Origin: Burkholderiales bacterium UBA4657
GTDB lineage: Bacteria > Pseudomonadota > Gammaproteobacteria > Burkholderiales > Burkholderiaceae_E
Length of the DNA: 39,400 nt
Assembly (NCBI GenBank): GCA_002405475.1
Contig: DHLX01000015.1
Location: forward strand, 1-39,400
Reading direction: 5' to 3'
Below, piece by piece: positions 1 through 5,909 of this stretch. Both the position numbers and the translations under genes were made by a program. The number at the start of each line of letters is the position of its first letter. The first letter of the stretch is position 1. The notes beneath the pieces were generated by a model that was given only the letters and a program-made list of their open reading frames with translations, ran no database searches and had not been told where the DNA came from.

Positions 1-29
1 TAAACCTCTCCTGCGGCCGGCCTGGCCCC

Positions 30-170
30 GCTAGCGTCCTGGACGTTGCGCCCTCGGCGCAACGGGCCGAAGGCCGAGGCTGCGAACTGCGTAGCGTTGT
101 GAGCTGGCTAGCAATCCCTCCGTCTCCGCCAATAAAACAGCCCACGCGAGTGGGTTTTTTTATTGGGCGG
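30..170. repeat. tandem repeat unit, copy 1
   Basis: This 141-base block recurs at 213-353 with about six mismatches, giving a period of 183 bases. Weaker similarity reaches back to base 1 (1-8 resembles 184-191), so the full unit probably spans the whole period and may continue upstream of the window. Inside it are an 8-bp hairpin (45-52 with 56-63, loop ctc), a tRNA-Ser-like 3' end finishing in CCA (about 113-131), and a bidirectional terminator. There is no credible protein gene. Confidence 0.9.
129..166. terminator. bidirectional rho-independent terminator, repeat copy 1
   Basis: CCCAC and GTGGG form a stem around a GCGA loop. It is flanked by AATAAAA on the left and a T-run then ATT on the right, so a U tract follows the stem on both strands. 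It sits directly after a tRNA-like CCA end, as expected for a tRNA terminator. Confidence 0.8.
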
Positions 171-314
171 GAAGGGAGGGTGAGAAACCTCGTCAGGGTT
201 CGGTCAGGACGCGCGAGCGTCCTGGACGTTGCGCCCTCGGCGCAACGGGCCGAAGGCCGAGGCTGCGAACAGCGTAGCGTTGTGAGCAGGCGAGCAATCC
301 CTCCATCTCCGCCA
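171..314 (+). pseudogene. tRNA-Ser-like 3' fragment split by a 93-bp insert in the T loop
   Basis: Read on the plus strand, 171-202 resembles a long variable arm (GAGG and CCTC can pair) followed by GGGTTCG. After a 93-base insert (203-295) come AAT, CCCTC, CATCTCC, G and CCA. That order matches the end of a T loop, the T-stem 3' strand, the seven-base acceptor 3' strand, a G discriminator as in serine tRNAs, and CCA. No 5' acceptor strand, D arm or anticodon arm is present, so this cannot be a working tRNA. The 3' end is clear; the variable-arm assignment is inference. It may be a scar of integration into a tRNA-Ser gene lying upstream of the window. Confidence 0.45.
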
Positions 315-353
315 ATAAAACAGCCCACGCGAGTGGGCTTTTTTATTGGGCGG
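213..353. repeat. tandem repeat unit, copy 2
   Basis: Second copy of the block at 30-170. In this copy the bases just upstream (196-202, GGGTTCG) look like the 5' half of a tRNA T arm, and 296-303 (AATCCCTC) looks like the 3' half. Two clear hairpins lie between them: 206-212 pairs with 217-223 around a GCGA tetraloop, and 228-235 pairs with 239-246. Apart from these repeats, terminators and a distal inverted repeat, nothing else is seen in 1-410. Confidence 0.9.
312..349. terminator. bidirectional rho-independent terminator, repeat copy 2
   Basis: Same structure as at 129-166: a CCCAC/GTGGG stem with a GCGA loop, and A-rich and T-rich flanks that pair. On the minus strand it lies downstream of the barrel-protein gene and could end that transcript too. 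Confidence 0.8.
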
Positions 354-356
354 CAG

Positions 357-397
357 CATAACCACTGCATGGGAGCATAATCCCCCATGCGGTTATG
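357..397. repeat. inverted repeat downstream of the barrel-protein gene
   Basis: CATAACC (357-363) pairs with GGTTATG (391-397), and GCATGGG (367-373) pairs with CCCATGC (384-390). The result is a 14-bp stem with a three-base bulge and a ten-base loop. No U tract follows on either strand, so it is not a standard terminator. It may stabilise the 3' end of the minus-strand transcript. Confidence 0.6.
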
Positions 398-410
398 ATC
401 ACACCGACGA

Positions 411-1112
411 TCAGAAACGATAGCCGATTGAAATCTCAGCGCTCAAGCCGCTGTAATCGACCTTGAGTTTGCCCAAACTTGATGGCGTGCCCTCTAAACT
501 CGCTTTGCCCGCATCAAACCATTTGAGACCAGCACCGGCGAACCAGCCGCTGGAATAATACCAATTCACCCCGGTCATCAGCTGATAGGCGACTCGGTTT
601 CCGGAAAATTCACGTTTGGTGCCACCGATTTTCAGGTCGCTGTCAATTTCCTGGGCTAGACCTAAACCCGCACCAACATAAGGCCGAAAGTGGGCGAAAG
701 ACGTTTTCCAGCCCTGAAAATCGTATAGCCCATTAAACATGATTGCCAGTGAGGCCAGGTCAGCATCACTCTGGCTGGCGTCCAGGCCTGCCACCGTCGT
801 TGAATCAATACTGCTGCTGCGGTAGGTGATTTCACCCTCAACCCTCCAGGATGAGTTGATCCGATAACCTAGAGTGCCGCCAAATTGTGTACCACCGCCT
901 AATTTCAGATCCCCGGATCTGGACGGTGCGCTGGGAGGTTCCAGCGATGCAGACGCATCGCGTAGACCCAACCAGCCACCATTAAGTGTGAGGTACCACT
1001 GACGATCGTCACCCTTGGCTTGAGCCCAGGCGGACGGTACCGTAACCAGAAAACCAGCGGATAGCAGCAAAACACGGCTGATTTTGCATAGGGTAATATT
1101 GGAAAGACTCAT
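411..1112 (-). CDS. outer-membrane beta-barrel protein
   Basis: A 233-residue protein with a typical Sec signal peptide: a hydrophobic stretch at about residues 14-28 and a likely cleavage site after Ala30 (AWA-QA). The rest alternates polar and apolar residues with many aromatic and glycine positions, and ends in GYRF. A C-terminal Phe is the usual signal for outer-membrane barrel assembly. Length and style fit the small OmpA-like/OMP_b-brl barrels (about eight strands). The substrate or role is unknown. A good GAGGAGC ribosome site lies before the ATG. The gene is divergent from the LytTR regulator at 1201, which makes that regulator a plausible controller, though this is inferred from position only. 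Confidence 0.75.
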   Translation of the reverse strand: MSLSNITLCKISRVLLLSAGFLVTVPSAWAQAKGDDRQWYLTLNGGWLGLRDASASLEPPSAPSRSGDLKLGGGTQFGGTLGYRINSSWRVEGEITYRSSSIDSTTVAGLDASQSDADLASLAIMFNGLYDFQGWKTSFAHFRPYVGAGLGLAQEIDSDLKIGGTKREFSGNRVAYQLMTGVNWYYSSGWFAGAGLKWFDAGKASLEGTPSSLGKLKVDYSGLSAEISIGYRF

Positions 1113-1200
1113 TTTTAAAGCTCCTCTCGGGGGTGGTTAATTTGCTGGCAAGTATGAGTCGGAAATCTTTAGAGCGTTTTTAATTTGACGTGTTTTTTTC

Positions 1201-2076
1201 ATGAACGGCAATATTTCTACATCAACGGCACCCCATCTGAAACCAGTATCAGTACCGGTTTACATAGCCGGCATAGGTATGGGAATCGTAATTCTGCTGA
1301 CTTTGTTTGAGCCACTCATCAGTGGTGGGCTAAATCTGCCGTTACGTTTTCTGTTTTTTTTCTTGCACATCGCCCCGGCTCTGCCATTTGCCTGGGTATT
1401 CACTGGCTGGTTACATAATCTGCCGCTAACCCGTCGGCTACCGAGCTGGTGGCTATTGGCAATCGCAGGCTGGGTCACCGGTATTGTTCTTGCGCCCTGG
1501 TCGGTATTTCTGGAACTCCTATTCGGCGTCAGTGATGATCTGACGGTCACATCTCCTTTTGAGACTGGTTTTTTTTGGTCTGAATTGTTACTAGAACTAT
1601 GGATAGTCCCGCTCAAGACAACTACCATTTGGGTACTGATCAATCTGGCAATCATTTGGCGGCTTCATGTAAAAACCGAAGCAATACCGGCACTGGAAAA
1701 GCCGTCAACAACATTGGATGGAGACAATACCCCGGCCGACACTTTTTTTTCACGCATTCCGGCCCGGTTCGGGCGTGATGTGATCTATATGGAGGCTCAG
1801 GAGCATTATTTGCGGGTAGTTCTGGTGGGCGGGGAGGAGCTTTTACTGTATGGCCTTGCCAATGCAGTTCGTGAATTGGCAGCCCATGGCTTTGACGGAA
1901 TGCAGGTTCACCGATCGTACTGGATCAACTGGGCGCACGTACGGCGCCTGATGGTAAATAGCAATGGAGGATTTTGCGAACTGGAAAGCGGCTTGCGTAT
2001 TCCGGTGAGCCGTCGTCGTGCCGCCGCAGTACAGGCAGCTTTTGACGATTACCAGAGCCAGCGCCGGGCGGCATAG
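1201..2076 (+). CDS. membrane-anchored LytTR-family transcriptional regulator
   Basis: A 291-residue protein with two parts. Residues about 18-150 hold four strongly hydrophobic segments, so the N-terminal half should sit in the inner membrane. Residues about 183-285 match a LytTR DNA-binding domain: the GRDVIYMEAQEHYLRVV stretch, then FDGMQVHRSYWIN and a closing IPVSRRRAAAV are typical of the family. There is no receiver domain or linked histidine kinase, so it is a one-component membrane regulator. It probably controls its own divergent intergenic region and the barrel gene at 411-1112. No clear ribosome site precedes the ATG; a run of T lies directly before it, so the exact start is less certain. 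Confidence 0.8.
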   Translation: MNGNISTSTAPHLKPVSVPVYIAGIGMGIVILLTLFEPLISGGLNLPLRFLFFFLHIAPALPFAWVFTGWLHNLPLTRRLPSWWLLAIAGWVTGIVLAPWSVFLELLFGVSDDLTVTSPFETGFFWSELLLELWIVPLKTTTIWVLINLAIIWRLHVKTEAIPALEKPSTTLDGDNTPADTFFSRIPARFGRDVIYMEAQEHYLRVVLVGGEELLLYGLANAVRELAAHGFDGMQVHRSYWINWAHVRRLMVNSNGGFCELESGLRIPVSRRRAAAVQAAFDDYQSQRRAA

Positions 2077-2150
2077 GCGGCTGTCTACGCTGAAATCCCG
2101 CGTGGTATGGATCTTTTGAGACAGTCGCCCAGACCGGGATGGAGTACGGC

Positions 2151-2164
2151 TGATCTGATATAAT
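2151..2164 (+). promoter_or_regulatory. extended -10 promoter of tRNA-Arg
   Basis: TGATATAAT (2156-2164) combines a perfect TATAAT with the upstream TGN motif of an extended -10 element. It lies 10 bases before the mature tRNA 5' end. No good -35 hexamer is seen at 16-18 bases upstream, which agrees with dependence on the extended element. Confidence 0.6.
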
Positions 2165-2174
2165 TGCGATCTTT

Positions 2175-2251
2175 GCGGCTGTAGCTCAGTTGGATAGAGT
2201 ACCTGGCTACGAACCAGGGGGTCGTGGGTTCGAATCCTGCCAGCCGCGCCA
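2175..2251 (+). tRNA. tRNA-Arg(ACG)
   Basis: The 77-base cloverleaf has a seven-base acceptor stem (GCGGCTG with CAGCCGC), a G discriminator and encoded CCA. The anticodon stem CCTGG/CCAGG closes the loop CTACGAA, so the anticodon is ACG. The T arm holds the usual GGGTTCGAATCC. In bacteria the A34 of this tRNA is deaminated to inosine so that it reads CGU, CGC and CGA. Confidence 0.97.
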
Positions 2252-2258
2252 AATTTTG

Positions 2259-2288
2259 AGGCTTGTGTCATTGACGCAGGCCTTTTTT
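2259..2288 (+). terminator. rho-independent terminator after tRNA-Arg
   Basis: AGGCTTGTGTCA and TGACGCAGGCCT can pair, with two G-T wobbles, and are followed by a run of six T. It begins seven bases after the tRNA CCA end and separates the tRNA from the exporter gene at 2309. Confidence 0.75.
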
Positions 2289-2308
2289 GTTGTTCTGCCG
2301 GGTGGGCC

Positions 2309-2929
2309 ATGCTCCCTTTAGAGATCAGCGCGGTTTTTTTTGTTACTTCGCTACTGCTGGCGCTGTCACCCGGCCCGGACAACACTTTTGTACTGTTGCA
2401 ATCGGCCTTGCTGGGGCGTTCTGCTGGTTTAAAGATAGTGGCCGGGCTATGTACTGGTTTGATCTTTCATACTTTGGCGGTTGCGCTAGGTCTTGCGGCG
2501 CTGTTGGCAACCCTGCCCTGGGCTTACAGGGCATTGACAGTTGCTGGTGCGCTTTACCTGCTATATCTGGCTTGGCAGGCATGGCATGTACCGACCATCG
2601 AACCTGAGGCATCGGCTCAGGCATTAAGCAGCCGACAGCTTTATCGGCGTGGTGTGGTCATGAATCTCAGTAACCCCAAGGTATCCCTGTTTTTCCTGGC
2701 TTTTTTACCGCAATTTACCCGCCCCGAGTTGGGTGCGGTGGCCTGGCAGGTACTTGCCCTGGGACTGTTGTTCATGCTGGCAACCGCTGTCGTGTTTGGT
2801 GCACTGGCCTGGTTTGCCGCAAGGCTGGGCAGTGGTTTGCGCCGCTCTCCCCATGGTCTGGTTTGGCTGAATCGTATTTCTGCTGCTGTTTTTGTCATAC
2901 TCGCAGCGCGTTTGCTGCTGCTGCCCTAA
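2309..2929 (+). CDS. LysE/RhtB-family amino-acid exporter
   Basis: A 206-residue inner-membrane protein with about six hydrophobic segments. It carries the family signature near the N terminus (LALSPGPDN, about residues 18-26) and the second conserved block NLSNPKVSLFFLAFLPQF at about residues 119-136. These mark the LysE/RhtB/LeuE exporters, which expel amino acids or related compounds using the proton gradient. The substrate cannot be told from sequence. The ribosome site is weak. It is followed after 33 bases by the Anbu peptidase gene, but no shared function is evident. Confidence 0.88.
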   Translation: MLPLEISAVFFVTSLLLALSPGPDNTFVLLQSALLGRSAGLKIVAGLCTGLIFHTLAVALGLAALLATLPWAYRALTVAGALYLLYLAWQAWHVPTIEPEASAQALSSRQLYRRGVVMNLSNPKVSLFFLAFLPQFTRPELGAVAWQVLALGLLFMLATAVVFGALAWFAARLGSGLRRSPHGLVWLNRISAAVFVILAARLLLLP

Positions 2930-2962
2930 AATAGCGACTTTATTGACCGAACGGTTTTCATC

Positions 2963-3841
2963 ATGACTTATTGCGTTGCCATGCGCACGGTACACGGCCT
3001 GGTTTTTTTATCTGACTCGCGCACCAATGCCGGGGTTGACCAGATTTCAACCTTCCGCAAGATGACGGTATTTGAAAGACCACAAGATCGGGTATTGGTA
3101 TTAATGACGGCGGGCAATCTGGCCATCAGCCAGGCAGTTCGGCAACAATTATCGCAGCACGCCAGCGCCAGCGGGCAGACGCTCTGGACGGCCTCGAATA
3201 TGTATGAAGCGGTGGCTTGTGTCGGCGATGCCGTGCGTGCGGTGTATGCGCGTGATGCCGAGTCCTTGAAAAAATTCGGCCATGATTTCAATGTTTCGTT
3301 AATATTCGGCGGCCAGATTCAGGGCTCAGAACCGACCTTGTTCATGGTCTATGCAGCAGGTAACTATATTGAGGCCACGCCGGAAAATCCTTATTTTCAG
3401 ATTGGCGAGGCCAAGTACGGCAAGCCCATCATTGACCGGGTGCTGACGACGGCCACGCCACTGGACGAGGCTGCTAAATGTGCCCTGATTTCCATGGACT
3501 CGACTTTAAGGTCGAATATTTCGGTCGGTCTGCCTCTGGATTTACTGGTTTATGAGCGCGACCGTCTGCAAGTGACACGCTTTGCCCATATTGACCAGCA
3601 CAACCAGTATTTTGAAATGATTCATGGCACCTGGGGCGGACGACTGAAACAGGTTTTTGCCGAAATACCTGACCCGGCCTGGGGCCAGACTCCGGCCTTT
3701 GAAACCGCCGGACAGGTATCGGCAGCGGGTAAGGTGGTCTTGCCGCCCAAGGTGTTACCACCGACGCTGCAAGACTCGCTGCCAGCGCTGCAAGTTCAGA
3801 CCCTGGCGCAAGGACCGTCCTCATCCACTCCCGGTCAGTAG
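2963..3841 (+). CDS. Anbu, proteasome-related peptidase
   Basis: This belongs to the Anbu family (ancestral beta subunit), bacterial relatives of HslV and proteasome beta subunits that form open self-compartmentalised rings. The start MTYCVAMR places Thr2 where the catalytic N-terminal threonine is expected after Met removal. The block SDSRTNAGVDQISTFRKM (about residues 17-34) is highly characteristic. The core ends near residue 240 (DPAW). About 50 further residues are rich in Pro, Ala and Gln and look disordered, so the protein is longer than the usual 240-250. Anbu is often next to transglutaminase, alpha-E and ATP-grasp genes; none of these is here. It ends 2 bases from the convergent dehydrogenase gene. 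Confidence 0.85.
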   Translation: MTYCVAMRTVHGLVFLSDSRTNAGVDQISTFRKMTVFERPQDRVLVLMTAGNLAISQAVRQQLSQHASASGQTLWTASNMYEAVACVGDAVRAVYARDAESLKKFGHDFNVSLIFGGQIQGSEPTLFMVYAAGNYIEATPENPYFQIGEAKYGKPIIDRVLTTATPLDEAAKCALISMDSTLRSNISVGLPLDLLVYERDRLQVTRFAHIDQHNQYFEMIHGTWGGRLKQVFAEIPDPAWGQTPAFETAGQVSAAGKVVLPPKVLPPTLQDSLPALQVQTLAQGPSSSTPGQ

Positions 3842-3843
3842 GC

Positions 3844-4644
3844 CTATTGCGCGACCCAGCCACCATCCATGTTGTAGGCCACACCGCGTATTTGTTGTGC
3901 CGCGTCGGAGCACAAAAACAGCGCCAGCGCACCCAGTTGTTCCGGGGTAACAAATTCCAGCGAGGGTTGTTTTTCGCCCAGCAGGTCGATCTTGGCCTGT
4001 TCCTGACTTTTACCTTCTTTGGCAGCACGATCATCAATCTGCTTTTGCACCAACGGGGTCAGAACCCAGCCGGGGCAGATGGCGTTGCAGGTAATGGGGC
4101 TGCGTGCCGTTTCGAGCGCGACAGCCTTGGTCAGACCAACTACGCCATGTTTGGCAGCGACATAGGCTGACTTGTTGGCGCTGGCCACCAGGCCATGTGC
4201 TGAGGCGATATTGATAATGCGTCCCCATTGTTTTGCTTTCATCAGGGGCAGGGCATGTTTGATGGTATGGAAATTGGACGAAAGATTGATGGCGATAATG
4301 GCGTTCCATTTATCATCAGGAAACTCATCCACGGCCGCTACATATTGAATGCCGGCATTATTGACTAGTATATCGACGCTTCCCAGGGTGCTGGCAGTAC
4401 TCTGAACCATATCAGCAATTTGGGCTGGTTGACTCATATCGGCGCCGTGGTAATGCACCGCCACCTTGAATTCCTGAGACAATTGCTGACGTAATTGACC
4501 AATGACTGTGGCATCGCCGAAGCCGTTCAGGGCGATGTCAGCCCCCGATGCGGCCAGTGCTCGGGCGATACCGAGACCGATGCCGGAAGTAGAACCGGTA
4601 ACGAGTGCTACTTTTCCTTTGAGATTGAGTGCGCTTGCAGTCAT
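3844..4644 (-). CDS. bdhA: 3-hydroxybutyrate dehydrogenase (SDR family)
   Basis: The enzyme oxidises (R)-3-hydroxybutyrate to acetoacetate with NAD, a late step in polyhydroxybutyrate use. The Rossmann motif TGSTSGIGLG lies near the N terminus, NNAG in the middle, and the catalytic Tyr-x3-Lys is seen as YVAAK after a conserved serine (IASAHG). The pattern HGLVAS..KSAYVAAKHG with a C-terminal GGWVAQ fits bacterial 3-hydroxybutyrate dehydrogenases rather than general SDR reductases. A GGAG ribosome site stands 8 bases before the ATG whose first base is 4644. A further in-frame ATG seven codons upstream (4665) lacks such a site, so I prefer 4644. It diverges from the hydrolase at 4690 across 45 bases. 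Confidence 0.88.
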   Translation of the reverse strand: MTASALNLKGKVALVTGSTSGIGLGIARALAASGADIALNGFGDATVIGQLRQQLSQEFKVAVHYHGADMSQPAQIADMVQSTASTLGSVDILVNNAGIQYVAAVDEFPDDKWNAIIAINLSSNFHTIKHALPLMKAKQWGRIINIASAHGLVASANKSAYVAAKHGVVGLTKAVALETARSPITCNAICPGWVLTPLVQKQIDDRAAKEGKSQEQAKIDLLGEKQPSLEFVTPEQLGALALFLCSDAAQQIRGVAYNMDGGWVAQ

Positions 4645-4689
4645 GATGTAGGCTCCAGAAACCATTTCAAGGCTTTATTGTAAACAGAC

Positions 4690-5562
4690 ATGATGACAGA
4701 ACCCCGATTCGACCAAGTTCAATGCCTCAGCCCGGCGGGACTACATAACGTGGCTTATACCGAATGGGGTGAGTCTGATAATCCCAAGGTACTCATGTGC
4801 GTACATGGCCTGACGCGATCGGGCCGTGACTTTGATACGCTGGCACGCGCCTTGTGCTGCGATTACCGTGTGATATGTCCCGACGTGGTGGGGCGTGGTC
4901 GCAGTAGCTGGCTACGCGATCCCCAGCATTACGCGATACCGCAATATGTCGCTGACATGGTAACGCTGGTGGCGCGACTCAAGCCGCACACCCTGCACTG
5001 GCTCGGTACCAGCATGGGAGGCCTGATCGGCATGGCCTATGCCGCGCTGCCCGATACGCCGATCAGTAAACTGGTTCTGAATGATGTGGGCCCGGTATTG
5101 TCGGCATCAGCGCTGGCGCGTATAGGCGAATATGTCGGCACCGAACCTAGCTTTGACAGTTTTGAGGCCGGGGTCAAGGTAGTGCGCACCATTTCAGCCA
5201 CCTTTGGCCGTTTTAGCGATAGCGAATGGCGCGATATCGCTTCACACGTCCTGATAGAACAGGACGGACGCTGGAAGTTTCATTACGACCCGGGCATTGC
5301 AGTCGGGTTCAAGCAGTCGGCCAGTCAGGGCGACATATTGCTCTGGCCTATGTATGATGCGGTACGATGCCCAACGTTGGCGATTCGCGGCGTTGAATCG
5401 GATTTGTTGTTGCCCGATACCCATGCTGAAATGGGGCGGCGCGGCCCGAAAGCGGAACTGGTGGAATTTCCCGAATGTGGTCATGCCCCGATGCTGATGC
5501 ACGAAGAACAGATACAAGGTGTGAAAAATTTTTTATTGAAAGAACAGGAATGGCGCAGTTAA
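4690..5562 (+). CDS. alpha/beta-fold hydrolase
   Basis: A 290-residue alpha/beta hydrolase. The nucleophile elbow GTSMGG places Ser108, the oxyanion region is CVHGLTRSG, and the catalytic His is His265 in GHAPML near the C terminus. The acid is probably the Asp in the GVESDLLLP stretch. The substrate is unknown. Divergence from a 3-hydroxybutyrate dehydrogenase would suit an esterase acting on hydroxybutyrate oligomers, but this is only suggested by position. The stop overlaps the next gene by 13 bases, and relA follows, so the three genes are probably one transcript. ATG codons stand at both 4690 and 4693. Confidence 0.82.
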   Translation: MMTEPRFDQVQCLSPAGLHNVAYTEWGESDNPKVLMCVHGLTRSGRDFDTLARALCCDYRVICPDVVGRGRSSWLRDPQHYAIPQYVADMVTLVARLKPHTLHWLGTSMGGLIGMAYAALPDTPISKLVLNDVGPVLSASALARIGEYVGTEPSFDSFEAGVKVVRTISATFGRFSDSEWRDIASHVLIEQDGRWKFHYDPGIAVGFKQSASQGDILLWPMYDAVRCPTLAIRGVESDLLLPDTHAEMGRRGPKAELVEFPECGHAPMLMHEEQIQGVKNFLLKEQEWRS

Positions 5563-5903
5563 CACGATTCCATGTCGGTCCTCGACTGTCCGAAATGGCA
5601 ATACATCAGCAAGTGGCCTATCTTGCCGGGCAAGTACCAGAAAATCTGAATGGCGATATCATGTCGCAAACTAGGGAAGTACTGGCGTGCATAGACCGCT
5701 TGCTGGCCGAGGCCGGCACCGACAAAACCCGCTTATTGCAAGTACAGATTTTCTTGCGCGATATGGCCGATTTTCAGGCCATGAACGAAGTATGGGATGC
5801 GTGGGTGGCTACCGGACACACCCCACCACGTGCCACGGTAGAGGCACGCATGGCCAACCCCGATTGCCTGATAGAAATAGTCTGCACCGCGGCCCTGGCC
5901 TGA
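5550..5903 (+). CDS. RidA/YjgF-family protein
   Basis: A 117-residue protein of the RidA (YjgF/YER057c/UK114) family. Members hydrolyse reactive enamines and imines such as 2-aminoacrylate. The conserved block RATVEARMANPDCLIEIVCTAA near the C terminus contains the arginine that RidA uses to hold the substrate carboxylate. The longer reading frame begins earlier, but the ATG at 5550 gives the family's normal length and overlaps the end of the hydrolase gene by 13 bases, which suggests coupled translation. It ends 6 bases before relA. It could belong to a RidA subgroup without deaminase activity. Confidence 0.85.
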   Translation: MAQLTRFHVGPRLSEMAIHQQVAYLAGQVPENLNGDIMSQTREVLACIDRLLAEAGTDKTRLLQVQIFLRDMADFQAMNEVWDAWVATGHTPPRATVEARMANPDCLIEIVCTAALA

Positions 5904-5909
5904 ACACTC

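Noticed and set aside
1..353. CRISPR array or insertion sequence
   Set aside because: Only two long units with no short repeats and spacers, and no transposase or terminal inverted repeats around them.
99..380. 93-codon plus-strand frame with repeated Pro-rich and Phe-Phe-Ile segments
   Set aside because: It reads through tRNA-like ends and terminators in both repeat units; the repeated peptide only reflects the DNA repeat, and there is no ribosome site.
1843..2385. 180-codon minus-strand frame
   Set aside because: It crosses tRNA-Arg, its terminator and the 3' end of the LytTR gene, so it cannot be a real gene.
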